From Poseidonibacter ostreae (GTDB lineage: Bacteria > Campylobacterota > Campylobacteria > Campylobacterales > Arcobacteraceae): a stretch of 50,056 nucleotides of DNA. The DNA lies in the NCBI RefSeq assembly GCF_009208055.1, contig NZ_WFKI01000017.1, positions 1 through 50,056 on the forward strand. Reading direction: 5' to 3'. The notes beneath the pieces are model-generated. The model was not told the DNA's origin. It did no database searches and worked only from the letters and a program-made list of their open reading frames with translations. This document shows positions 15,707 to 23,602 of the stretch, piece by piece. The position numbers and the translations under genes were made by a program. Positions within the stretch are counted from its first letter, which is position 1. The number at the start of each line of letters is the position of its first letter.

Positions 15707-16559
15707 AAGAAGAATAATTATAAAACCTACTTTTAAAATATCAAATATAGTTGATAGATTATTAAAAGAATCTATTGATTATGATGAATTTCTTTCTCTT
15801 CTTGAAAAGGCAAACGATACTTTCTTTGATAACCCAGAATTAGAGTTTGAGCTATTAATATCAAATGGTTTGCCACTTGAATTTGATAACAATAACAATA
15901 TTTTTTTAAAAACAAAAGAAGCATCTATTGAAGAACAATGCTTTTGTATTGTTGATATTGAAACAAATGGTTCTTCTATAAAAAAAGGTCACCAAATAAT
16001 TGAAATTGGTGCGGTTAAGTATAGAAATGGTGAAATAATTGATAGCTTTGAATCTTTAGTATATGCAAAGGAAATTCCTGAATATATTCAAGAAGTTACA
16101 AACATAAAACCTATAATGTTAGAAGATGCTCCAATTTTGGAATCTGTTTTAAAAGAGTTTAAACTTTTTTTGGAAGATGATGTTTTTATAGCTCATGATA
16201 TAAAATTTGATTACAATTATATTTCAGATTCATTAGAAAAATATGATTTAGGAAAGCTTGAAAATAGAAAACTTTGTAGTATTGATTTGGCAAAAAGAAC
16301 TATAGACTCTCCTAGATATGGCCTAGGGTTTTTAAAAGAAGAGCTTGAAATACAAGTTGATAATCATCATAGAGCTTATTTTGATGCTCTTGCGACTGCT
16401 CATGTCTTTTCTGAATCTTTAAAGGCAATTGATAATGAAAAAGTTACTAATGTCGAGAAACTAATATCTTTTTCAAAATCTTCTAAAACAATAGCTTCTA
16501 TAAAAGAGAAAAAACTAAAAGAAGAAGCTTTAAAATCTAAAGAGAAGGAAGTCAAATAA
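15696..16559 (+). CDS. DEDDh 3'-5' exonuclease, DnaQ-like
   Basis: A 287-residue protein. An N-terminal domain of about 80 residues of unknown function precedes a DnaQ-type exonuclease domain: D87 and E89 (VDIETNG), D172 (HDIKFDYNYI), H225 and D230 (HHRAYFDALAT), the full DEDDh set. A basic lysine-rich tail of about 35 residues ends the protein. It resembles the epsilon-like exonucleases annotated as a DNA polymerase III epsilon subunit in Campylobacterota; the N-terminal region is like that found in the UvrC-linked group, but no UvrC-type nuclease follows. The ATG overlaps trpF by 11 bases. Confidence 0.87.
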   Translation: MKSKRRIIIKPTFKISNIVDRLLKESIDYDEFLSLLEKANDTFFDNPELEFELLISNGLPLEFDNNNNIFLKTKEASIEEQCFCIVDIETNGSSIKKGHQIIEIGAVKYRNGEIIDSFESLVYAKEIPEYIQEVTNIKPIMLEDAPILESVLKEFKLFLEDDVFIAHDIKFDYNYISDSLEKYDLGKLENRKLCSIDLAKRTIDSPRYGLGFLKEELEIQVDNHHRAYFDALATAHVFSESLKAIDNEKVTNVEKLISFSKSSKTIASIKEKKLKEEALKSKEKEVK

Positions 16560-17102
16560 ATGTTTAGTCAAGAAAAATTTATAAAAGCTTTAGAGTATGC
16601 AGTAAAGGCTCATGGTGAGCAAAAAACACCAAAAGGTTTACCTTATTTAACTCATATTACATCTGTTACCATGGAAGTTATACATGCATGTGAAGAATCG
16701 AAACTTGAAGTTGAAAAATCTAATTTAGCGATTTCTTGTGCTTTATTACATGATGTGATTGAAGATACAAGTATTAAATATGATGATTTGTATGTAGATT
16801 TCTCAGAAAGTGTTGCAAATGGTGTTGAAGCACTAAGTAAAGATAAGACTTTAGAATCTAAACAAGAACAGATGAAAAAAAGTATTGAAATGCTACTAGA
16901 GCAACCTTATGAGGTTCAAATGGTTAAACTTGCAGATAGAATAACAAATCTATCAACTCCTCCAGAACATTGGGATAATGATAAAAAAAAGGCTTATGTA
17001 AAAGAGGCTAGTTTTATTTATTCATGTTTAAAAAATTCAAATATTTATTTATCAAAAAGATTAGAAGAAAAAATAGAAAATTATAAAAAATATATAGTTT
17101 AG
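16560..17102 (+). CDS. HD-domain hydrolase, small alarmone hydrolase (MESH1/SpoT-like)
   Basis: A 180-residue stand-alone HD domain with the features of RelA/SpoT hydrolase domains: H32 (YLTHITSV), H64-D65 followed by E68-D69 (LLHDVIEDT) and D126 (VKLADRITNL). The HDxxEDT motif is typical of (p)ppGpp hydrolases and small alarmone hydrolases. No synthetase, TGS or ACT domain is attached. Expected substrate is (p)ppGpp or a related nucleotide, but this is not proven by motif alone. It follows the exonuclease gene directly (zero gap) and ends the rpe operon at a bidirectional terminator. Confidence 0.82.
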   Translation: MFSQEKFIKALEYAVKAHGEQKTPKGLPYLTHITSVTMEVIHACEESKLEVEKSNLAISCALLHDVIEDTSIKYDDLYVDFSESVANGVEALSKDKTLESKQEQMKKSIEMLLEQPYEVQMVKLADRITNLSTPPEHWDNDKKKAYVKEASFIYSCLKNSNIYLSKRLEEKIENYKKYIV

Positions 17103-17129
17103 TTAGAAGTTTTATTTAAAGTATTTTAG

Positions 17130-17159
17130 TTTAAAAGTAGTCTTTAGACTACTTTTAAA
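17130..17159. terminator. Bidirectional terminator between HD gene and oorC
   Basis: Thirteen-base perfect stem TTTAAAAGTAGTC / GACTACTTTTAAA with a four-base loop between convergent genes. A/T-rich ends give a T run on both strands. Confidence 0.8.
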
Positions 17160-17723
17160 TTATGAAGCTTTAGAAGCTTCAGCAGCGTATTTAAGACCTA
17201 AGTCAAACGCTTTATTATTAATATCATGTACTTTTGCAGGTACTTTAGAAAGCATAGTAGTTCTAAGTACTTCATTTTCTACAGTTTCACCTGTAAAATA
17301 GTTTGCCATTGCTAATGCTAATACTGATTGAGTAATAACATTACCAATTTCTTCTTTAGCAATTGTAATGATTGGAATTTCAACGATATTCCATCTTTTT
17401 TTATCTTCTTCTGTTGCAGTAACTAAGTTTGGCTCAACAACAATTGTTGCACCATCTCTTACACCATTTTTAAATTGGTCATAAGAAACTTGAGCAACAG
17501 ATAACATAAAATCAATTTCACCATCATTTGCATAAGGGTATAAAATTTCATCATCTTGTAAAGTGATATCAACAACAGTTGGACCACCTCTTACTTGAGA
17601 TGTATATGTTGCAGTTTTTAAACCATAACCACCATCATTAATTTTTGCTGCTGCAAAAATAGAACCTGCTAGAAGAACACCTTGTCCACCAACACCTGTA
17701 AATCTCATTAATGTTTTACTCAT
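17160..17723 (-). CDS. oorC: 2-oxoglutarate:acceptor oxidoreductase, gamma subunit
   Basis: Gamma domain of the 2-oxoacid:ferredoxin oxidoreductase superfamily, 187 residues. FTGVGGQGVLLAGSIFA (about 8-24) is the family signature, and TYTSQVRGGPTVVDITL follows. In Campylobacter and Helicobacter the OorDABC enzyme oxidatively decarboxylates 2-oxoglutarate to succinyl-CoA in the TCA cycle, replacing 2-oxoglutarate dehydrogenase. It is the last gene of oorDABC, 11 bases after oorB. Confidence 0.93.
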   Translation of the reverse strand: MSKTLMRFTGVGGQGVLLAGSIFAAAKINDGGYGLKTATYTSQVRGGPTVVDITLQDDEILYPYANDGEIDFMLSVAQVSYDQFKNGVRDGATIVVEPNLVTATEEDKKRWNIVEIPIITIAKEEIGNVITQSVLALAMANYFTGETVENEVLRTTMLSKVPAKVHDINNKAFDLGLKYAAEASKAS

Positions 17724-17734
17724 GTTGTTTCTCC

Positions 17735-18568
17735 TTAGAATTGAATCATTGTATTAGTTCTATTAGCCTCTTTTACTTTTTCGTAAGACTGACAGTACTC
17801 TGGTGCATTTTCATCATGTTTTAAAATTCCTAATGGGAATTTTCCAACTTGCTCTTCTGCTTCTAATTTCTCAAACTTAGCTTTTCCAACAGAAATAGAT
17901 TTAATCCACTCTAAGTTAGCCATAGCTGTTGCCATTTTATTTTTTCTACCTAAGTTAACGTGACAGTTAGAGAATACTTCAATAAATGAGAATCCTGTAT
18001 GTTGGAAACCTTTTACTAAAATTCTTTCTAATTTCTTAGGATCTAACATAGTTTCTCTAGCAACAAAAGATGCACCAGCAGCTTCTACTAATTTACAAGC
18101 ATCAAATGTTGGATCAATATTTCCTTTACTCATTGTAACTGTCCACATACCTTGTGGTGTTGTAGGAGAAGTTTGTGAGTTAGTTAATCCATAAATGAAG
18201 TTATTGATAATAATATAATTTAAATCAATATTTCTTCTTGATGCATGGATTGTATGGTTTCCACCAATAGCAAGACCATCACCATCACCACCAACAACGA
18301 TAACTTTCTTTTCTGGATTAGCTAATTTAATTCCAGTTGCATATGCTAAAGTTCTACCGTGAGTTGTGTGAACTGTGTTACAGTTGATATATGAAGAGAA
18401 TCTTCCTGAACAACCAATACCAGAAACAACACAAACATCGTCCATGTTCCAACCAGTTTTTTCAATTGCTCTAATTACAGATTTTAAAATAACTCCATCA
18501 CCACATCCCCAACACCAAAGTGTTGGCATTTTGTCTGTTCTTAAATATTCATCATAATTAAATGCCAT
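17735..18568 (-). CDS. oorB: 2-oxoglutarate:acceptor oxidoreductase, beta (TPP) subunit
   Basis: Thiamine-diphosphate-binding catalytic subunit, 277 residues. The N-terminal WCWGCGDG (about 18-25, C19 and C22) contributes cysteines toward an iron-sulfur cluster. GGDGDGLAIGGNH (about 93-105) followed about 25 residues on by NNFIYGLTNSQTSPT is the GDG-to-NN TPP/Mg motif. It works with OorA (2-oxoacid site), OorC and the ferredoxin-like OorD at the membrane-associated acceptor. Two bases separate it from oorA. Confidence 0.95.
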   Translation of the reverse strand: MAFNYDEYLRTDKMPTLWCWGCGDGVILKSVIRAIEKTGWNMDDVCVVSGIGCSGRFSSYINCNTVHTTHGRTLAYATGIKLANPEKKVIVVGGDGDGLAIGGNHTIHASRRNIDLNYIIINNFIYGLTNSQTSPTTPQGMWTVTMSKGNIDPTFDACKLVEAAGASFVARETMLDPKKLERILVKGFQHTGFSFIEVFSNCHVNLGRKNKMATAMANLEWIKSISVGKAKFEKLEAEEQVGKFPLGILKHDENAPEYCQSYEKVKEANRTNTMIQF

Positions 18569-18570
18569 AA

Positions 18571-19701
18571 TTACATTCCCTTCACTTTTTCTATTATTTC
18601 TAGTGGAGATAATGGTCTACCATTAACTTTGTATAATCTATCAAAGTCATTTCTTCCACTTACTCTTTGTACTTCATCAGAGAATTGACCCATGTTTAAC
18701 TCAGCAACTAATACTTTGTCAAATTTTTTCATCAATTCATTAATTCTATTAGCAGGACTTGGCCAAATTGTTTTTGGTCTGAACATACCAACTTTGATAC
18801 CTTCTTTTCTCATTCTGTTAATAGCTTCAGTTACACCTAAAGAAACTGAACCATACGCAATAATCATAATATCAGCATCTTCTAACATATACTCTTCATT
18901 TAATTCAACTTCGTCCATATGTGCATCAACTTTATTGAATAATCTTCTCATTAAAGCATCACAAGTATCAGCATCTTCAGTTGGATGTCCAGTTGGTCCA
19001 TGATGTAAACCAGTGAAGTGGTATCTATAACCTTCAAACATTGGATTTAATACAGCTGGTTGATCATCTTCACAATCATATGGCTTGTAATCTTTCTTAT
19101 CACCTTCAAATTTCTTTCTAGAAATTTTTTCAGCTTGTACTGTTTCTAAATCAGGAATAGTAGCTTTACCACTCATGTGACCGATTGTTTCATCTAATAA
19201 AACAAATACAGGTTGCATAAATCTATCTGCTAAGTTAAAAGCACGTGCAACTTCTGTATAACACTCATTTAAATTTCCTGGTACTAAAGTGATTGATTTA
19301 ACATCACCATGAGTAGGATTTTTAGCTTGTAATAAGTCACCTTGTGCAACTCTTGTTGGTAAACCAGTTGATGGACCACCTCTCATTACATTGATTACAA
19401 CTAAAGGTATTTCAGAAATATATCCTACCCCTAAGTTTTCTGCTTTTAAAGAAATACCAGGTCCACTTGTTGCTGTTAATGCTCTTTTTCCAGACATTGC
19501 AGCACCTAATGCTGTACAAATTCCTGAAATTTCATCTTCCATTTGGATACATGCATGTCCTCTAGCTGGTAATGCAGTTGATAATATATGCATTACTTCA
19601 CTAGATGGAGTAATAGGGTATCCCCCAAAAAACTCAACATCAGAGTCAAGCGCAGCTTTTGCTGCTAATTCATTTCCTGTTGAAATTAGTTCTCTTGCCA
19701 T
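18571..19701 (-). CDS. oorA: 2-oxoglutarate:acceptor oxidoreductase, alpha subunit
   Basis: 376-residue alpha subunit containing the pyrimidine-binding (PYR) domain. FFGGYPITPSSEVMH (about 24-38), the ATSGPGISLKAENLGV element and the VVINVMRGGPSTGLPT loop (about 102-117) are characteristic of OorA/KorA-type enzymes. The C-terminal half carries the transketolase-C-like domain (IAYGSVSLGVTEAINRMRKEG in outline). Together with OorB it forms the substrate and TPP sites. Its gene follows oorD by nine bases. Confidence 0.95.
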   Translation of the reverse strand: MARELISTGNELAAKAALDSDVEFFGGYPITPSSEVMHILSTALPARGHACIQMEDEISGICTALGAAMSGKRALTATSGPGISLKAENLGVGYISEIPLVVINVMRGGPSTGLPTRVAQGDLLQAKNPTHGDVKSITLVPGNLNECYTEVARAFNLADRFMQPVFVLLDETIGHMSGKATIPDLETVQAEKISRKKFEGDKKDYKPYDCEDDQPAVLNPMFEGYRYHFTGLHHGPTGHPTEDADTCDALMRRLFNKVDAHMDEVELNEEYMLEDADIMIIAYGSVSLGVTEAINRMRKEGIKVGMFRPKTIWPSPANRINELMKKFDKVLVAELNMGQFSDEVQRVSGRNDFDRLYKVNGRPLSPLEIIEKVKGM

Positions 19702-19710
19702 TAATTTTCC

Positions 19711-20028
19711 TTATGCCTCTAATTCTCTATAGTTATTTTTAACGATAGCTTCTTTTCTTTCTTTTGCTTCATCAGAAAGTTTTGCAAATTTAAATTCTTT
19801 TTTATCTGCTACATATATTGCAAAGTCTGGACACGCTAGTTCACAATCTGTACAACCAATACACGAATCAGGATTCGCTACTTTTATTATTGAACCTAAA
19901 GTTGAATGAACTTCTTGTCTCATTACAAGTACACCAGCTGGACAAACAGATACACATTTATCACATGCTTTACATCTAGCTTCATTTACCCAAACAGGTG
20001 TGTTTGCAGGAGCTTCCATATTAGACAT
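19711..20028 (-). CDS. oorD: 2-oxoglutarate:acceptor oxidoreductase, ferredoxin subunit
   Basis: 105-residue ferredoxin-like subunit with two [4Fe-4S] motifs: C19-x2-C22-x2-C25-x3-C29P and C56-x2-C59-x2-C62-x3-C66P. It passes electrons from OorAB to the acceptor. First gene of the oorDABC operon, preceded by a 296-base spacer. The ATG has GGGG-like purine-rich bases upstream (minus strand AAGGGGAAATT). An eight-cysteine ferredoxin in front of oorABC is the order known from Campylobacter and Helicobacter. Confidence 0.93.
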   Translation of the reverse strand: MSNMEAPANTPVWVNEARCKACDKCVSVCPAGVLVMRQEVHSTLGSIIKVANPDSCIGCTDCELACPDFAIYVADKKEFKFAKLSDEAKERKEAIVKNNYRELEA

Positions 20029-20163
20029 AATTTCCCCTTAAATTTTTTATTTATCAATATTTGAATAAACTCAATTATTATGTTTGAATAATAACCTATA
20101 ATACATCTAAAGAATAAGTAAAACTTTCATTTGGGAAAGCTAATTCGGCTCTTGTTACATTTT

Positions 20164-20180
20164 GCTACACTAGTGCTACA
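20164..20180. promoter_or_regulatory. GCTACA direct repeat, one helical turn apart
   Basis: Two GCTACA copies start exactly 11 bases apart around the palindrome CACTAGTG, 136-165 bases from oorD. Spacing fits tandem recognition by a dimer. No known motif is recognised. Confidence 0.25.
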
Positions 20181-20288
20181 AAGTGTATTTAAAGTGTCTT
20201 TGAAACTATAATAAAACTTAAGAAAAAAAACTAATATTTAGGAGGAAGTATTACTTAAAATATTGTTTAAAACATATATAGGCTAAGC

Positions 20289-20305
20289 TTAGATACAATA
20301 TCTAA
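20289..20305 (+). promoter_or_regulatory. Palindrome TTAGATA-CAA-TATCTAA over a -10 element
   Basis: Perfect 7-3-7 inverted repeat whose centre contains TACAAT (20294-20299), the likely -10 for the gene at 20325. The same arms occur upstream of pyrD (31991-32007). It could be an operator or a chance symmetry of the -10. Confidence 0.35.
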
Positions 20306-20324
20306 AATATATTAAGGAAAATAC

Positions 20325-21047
20325 TTGGTTTTATATCAACCACTAGATGGTTATTGCTACAATAGTGACACACATTTTTTATATAACTTTATCTATGAAA
20401 ATATGAAAAAATTTAAGAATGTTAAAGGGGAAGTTTTAGATATAGGAAGTGGTAGTGGAATACTAGGATTACTAGTTTCTAGAGAATATCCTAATTTGAA
20501 TTTAAACCAGTGTGAACTTCAAAAACCATTTCAGTTTTTTTCTTTAAAAAATGCAGAAACTAATAATCAAAAAACAAACTTATTTAAAGGCTCATTTTTA
20601 CAAATAGATTTTGAAAAAAAATTTGATATATGTATTTCAAATCCACCCTTTTACCATTCAAATGTAATCAAGAGTGAAAATGAAAATATTAAGATAGCAA
20701 GATATAATGACTCTATGCCTTTAGAAGATTTTATACAAAAAAGTTCTCAAAGTTTAAAAAATTCTGGGAAGCTATTCTTCTGTTACGATGTGAAACAAAT
20801 TAATGAAATACTATTATTCTTGAATAAATATAGTTTTAATTTAGAAGTTTTACAATTTGTTCATCCAAAAGATTCAAAAGATGCTACATTGATTTTAGTA
20901 TATGCTAGAAAAGATTCAAAATCATTAACAAAAATCATGAAGCCACTATTTGTTTTTGATGGATTAGAGTTTACAAAAGAAGTTAAAAAAATATATGAAA
21001 AGTCATCAACTCACAGTATAAAGGTAGATATTGAGCAATTTAATTAA
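20325..21047 (+). CDS. TrmN6-like tRNA1(Val) N6-methyltransferase-family protein
   Basis: A 240-residue SAM-dependent methyltransferase. The SAM-binding loop is VLDIGSGSGILGLL (about 37-50) and the catalytic base-binding motif is NPPFY (106-110), typical of N6-adenine and related methylases; the N-terminal YQPLDGYCYNSDTHFL resembles TrmN6 (YfiC), which methylates A37 of tRNA-Val. A MTS-domain enzyme acting on another nucleic acid or protein is possible. Start is TTG with AAGGA upstream. Its end overlaps the YkgJ gene by 17 bases, so they are translationally coupled. Confidence 0.78.
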   Translation: MVLYQPLDGYCYNSDTHFLYNFIYENMKKFKNVKGEVLDIGSGSGILGLLVSREYPNLNLNQCELQKPFQFFSLKNAETNNQKTNLFKGSFLQIDFEKKFDICISNPPFYHSNVIKSENENIKIARYNDSMPLEDFIQKSSQSLKNSGKLFFCYDVKQINEILLFLNKYSFNLEVLQFVHPKDSKDATLILVYARKDSKSLTKIMKPLFVFDGLEFTKEVKKIYEKSSTHSIKVDIEQFN

Positions 21048-21414
21048 AAAAGAAGGCTTTGATTATGCCTTTGAAGCAAGTGCTTGTGATACATGTGCTG
21101 GGAATTGTTGTATTGGAGAGAGTGGTTATATTTGGATCACACTTCAAGAGATAAATTTTTTAGCAAAGCATCTTGAAATAAGCCAAGAAGAGTTAAGAGT
21201 TAAGTATTTAAACAAAATAGGTTATAAATACAGTATAAAAGAGGTAAAATTAGCAAAAAATAATTTTGCATGTGTATTTTTTAATTTAGAAAAGAAACAA
21301 TGCTCAATTTATGAAGCTAGACCAACGCAATGTCGTACTTTCCCATTTTGGGATTATTTTAAAGAAAATGTAAAAGAGGTTTATGAAGAGTGTCCAGCTA
21401 TAAGAACTATTTAG
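21031..21414 (+). CDS. YkgJ-family cysteine-cluster protein
   Basis: A 127-residue protein with the cysteine pattern of the YkgJ/UPF0153 family, thought to chelate zinc or iron: C19-x2-C22-x3-CC26-27 near the N-terminus, then C87, C94 and C104 (CSIYEARPTQCRTFPFW). The motif YEARPTQCRTFPFW is highly characteristic. Biological role is unknown. TTG start lies inside the methyltransferase gene, and the next gene begins 25 bases before its stop, a strongly overlapped operon. Confidence 0.85.
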   Translation: MSNLIKKEGFDYAFEASACDTCAGNCCIGESGYIWITLQEINFLAKHLEISQEELRVKYLNKIGYKYSIKEVKLAKNNFACVFFNLEKKQCSIYEARPTQCRTFPFWDYFKENVKEVYEECPAIRTI

Positions 21415-22712
21415 TTACAAGTACTTTACTATTTTTATTAACAGGTTGCAATTATATAGAACCTAAAATAGCTACAAATGAAGTAACAATAAATAATGCA
21501 AGTTTTAAAAAACAAAATACTAAATATTTTAATCTAGAAGATGAATATATAATGTATGCATTAGAGTATGAATCTCAAAAGAACTATAAAGCTTCACGAG
21601 AAATATATTTTAAACTTTTTGAAAATACAAATAATCATGAGTATTTAGTAAATTATTTAAACTCATCTTTTATATTAAAAGATTATGAGAGTGTAAAAAA
21701 ATATGCTTCTTTAAATATGATTGAAGATATTAAAGAAGAAGAGTTGATTTTAAAAATGTATACTCTTTCTTTGCTAAAACTTAAGGAAAAAGAAGAAACA
21801 ATTAAGTATGCAAAAAAATTAGTGAATAAGTTTTATCATGATAGTAATCATTCTTTATTAGCTAGTATTTATCTTGATTTACAAGAGTATGAAAAAGCTC
21901 TTGAAGAGTTTGAAAAAGCCTATAAAGTTAAAGGTACAGTTGAAACATTTCAAACAATAACTAGTATTCAATATAATTATACAAATGAAAAAGAAGAATC
22001 TAAATATAGAATATTAAACTATATAGAAAAAAACAATTATCCTTTTAATTTATCATTACAACTTTTATCATTTTATGAAAAAGATAAGCAAAAAGATAAA
22101 ATAGTTCCTTTACTTGAAAAAATGCATTTTGAATATAAAGAAATGAACAAAAAAGTAGTTTTAATTAAAACGCAAGATTTATTAATAAGATATTTAATTA
22201 AAGAAGATAGTAAAAAAGCAATAGAGTTTTTAGAAAAAAACAGTATAAAAAGTAATATTTTATTGCAATTATATAAAAATGAAAATGAATTAAATAAAGC
22301 TAATTTATTATTAGATAAGTTATATAAAAAGACAAATAATTTAGATTATTTAGGTCAACAAGCTATACTTGAATTTGAAATGGCAAAAAATAAACAAATG
22401 GTTTTACCTAATGTTATTTCAAAATTTGATAAAGTGCTAGCAAAAATCTCAAATCCAATTTATGAGAATTATTTAGCTTATATTCTAATAGATTATGATT
22501 TAGATATTAAAAGAGGTTTAACTCTTATAAAAAAAGCATTAATTTTAGAACCAGATAATCTTGCTTTTATTGATACTTTAGCATGGGGTCTTTATAAAAA
22601 TAAAGATTGCAAAAATGCATATATTCAAATGAAAAAAGTAGTAGATAGTGCAGGTTTAGATGATGAAGAAGTTAAATTACATTGGGAAAAAATTAAGGAG
22701 TGTACTAAGTGA
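21390..22712 (+). CDS. TPR-containing lipoprotein
   Basis: A 440-residue lipoprotein: short charged N-terminus, hydrophobic LVTSTLLFLLTGC and lipobox LTGC with lipidated C20. The rest is helical with tetratricopeptide-like pairs (for example YLDLQEYEKALEEFEKAYKV at about 161-180, and a final RGLTLIKKALILEPDNLAFIDTLAWGLYKN pattern). It is probably tethered to a membrane facing the periplasm and acts as a protein-binding scaffold. GTG start at 21390 within the YkgJ gene; its stop overlaps the trpC start by four bases. No specific partner can be named. Confidence 0.83.
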   Translation: MSSYKNYLVTSTLLFLLTGCNYIEPKIATNEVTINNASFKKQNTKYFNLEDEYIMYALEYESQKNYKASREIYFKLFENTNNHEYLVNYLNSSFILKDYESVKKYASLNMIEDIKEEELILKMYTLSLLKLKEKEETIKYAKKLVNKFYHDSNHSLLASIYLDLQEYEKALEEFEKAYKVKGTVETFQTITSIQYNYTNEKEESKYRILNYIEKNNYPFNLSLQLLSFYEKDKQKDKIVPLLEKMHFEYKEMNKKVVLIKTQDLLIRYLIKEDSKKAIEFLEKNSIKSNILLQLYKNENELNKANLLLDKLYKKTNNLDYLGQQAILEFEMAKNKQMVLPNVISKFDKVLAKISNPIYENYLAYILIDYDLDIKRGLTLIKKALILEPDNLAFIDTLAWGLYKNKDCKNAYIQMKKVVDSAGLDDEEVKLHWEKIKECTK

Positions 22713-23500
22713 TATTAGATGAAATTATAGAAAGAACAAAAGCAGATTTAGAGATAAGACAAAAAGATATACCTTTAGATTTATTAGGAAGAACATTAGC
22801 TTCGAATCCTTTTGCTCCAAGAGATGTTAAACCATTTTTAACTGCAACTAAAGAAGAGCCAATTAGAATAATTGCAGAAGTTAAAAAAGCAAGTCCTTCA
22901 AAAGGTATTATAAAAGAAGATTTTAATCCTATGGAAATTGCACAAGCTTATAGTAATAGTGGAGCAAATGCGATTTCAGTATTAACTGAACCACATTATT
23001 TTCAAGGTAACTTAGAGTATTTAACTGCAATTAGAAGATATGTACCAACGCCACTTTTAAGAAAAGATTTTATTGTTGATAAATATCAAATTGTTGAAGC
23101 CTTAGTTTATGGAGCTGATTTTATTTTACTTATTGCAAAAGCCTTAGGTACAAAAGAAATGAAAGAGTTATATGAATATGCTTTACATTTAGGCTTAGAA
23201 GTTTTAGTTGAGATTCATGATAAAGAAGATTTAACAAAAGCTATTAAATGTGGTGCTAGTATAATTGGAATAAATCATAGAAACCTTGATACGTTTGAAA
23301 TGGATATGGAATTATGTGATAAATTAATTCCAATGATTCCAAATGGAAAAATTATTGTTGCTGAATCTGGAGTTTCAAATGTTGACACGATTAAAAGATT
23401 ATCAGGAATTGGTGCTGATGCTTTCTTAATTGGTGAGCACTTTATGAGACAAGCTTCAATTGAAGATGAAGTAACTAAGTTTAAAAACTCACTAAACTAA
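22709..23500 (+). CDS. trpC: Indole-3-glycerol phosphate synthase
   Basis: TIM-barrel enzyme closing the indole ring in tryptophan synthesis (CdRP to indoleglycerol phosphate). Diagnostic elements: AEVKKASPSKG (about 53-63, catalytic lysine in VKKASPS), SVLTEPHYFQG, LLRKDFIVDKYQI (second catalytic lysine), GINHRNLDTF and the C-terminal AESGV and GEHFM. 263 residues is normal. GTG start in a GTGA overlap with the lipoprotein gene. A terminator follows 23500. Being last in an otherwise unrelated operon explains part of the dispersed trp pathway. Confidence 0.97.
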   Translation: MILDEIIERTKADLEIRQKDIPLDLLGRTLASNPFAPRDVKPFLTATKEEPIRIIAEVKKASPSKGIIKEDFNPMEIAQAYSNSGANAISVLTEPHYFQGNLEYLTAIRRYVPTPLLRKDFIVDKYQIVEALVYGADFILLIAKALGTKEMKELYEYALHLGLEVLVEIHDKEDLTKAIKCGASIIGINHRNLDTFEMDMELCDKLIPMIPNGKIIVAESGVSNVDTIKRLSGIGADAFLIGEHFMRQASIEDEVTKFKNSLN

Positions 23501-23530
23501 ATAAATAGACCTTTTTGGGTTTATTTATTT
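23499..23530 (+). terminator. Hairpin terminator after trpC
   Basis: A 13-base stem AAATAAATAGACC / GGTTTATTTATTT (one G-T pair) with a six-base loop, starting at the trpC stop codon. Confidence 0.7.
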
Positions 23531-23602
23531 CTAGCAATATTTGGATTGTTCAATTATAAATTTTTAGTTATAGTGATTTAATATTAAGTTAAAGGATCTA
23601 TT

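Larger units (their letters stand above)
20029..20324. other. Divergent intergenic region upstream of oorD and the 20325 operon
   Basis: No gene found in this 296-base spacer. It holds an inverted repeat TTATTAT-n6-ATAATAA (20075-20094), two GCTACA copies 11 bases apart (20164-20169, 20175-20180), a strong but orphan AGGAGG at 20240-20245 followed by no usable reading frame, and a palindrome around a TACAAT -10 (20289-20305). The repeats may be operators; none can be assigned a regulator. Confidence 0.5.

Noticed and set aside
18692..19003. Plus-strand open frames opposite oorA and oorB
   Set aside because: They are mirror frames of highly conserved genes with no codon-use or start-site support.
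20029..20324. Search for a riboswitch or tRNA upstream of oorD
   Set aside because: No clover-leaf or conserved riboswitch core was seen; only short repeats are present.
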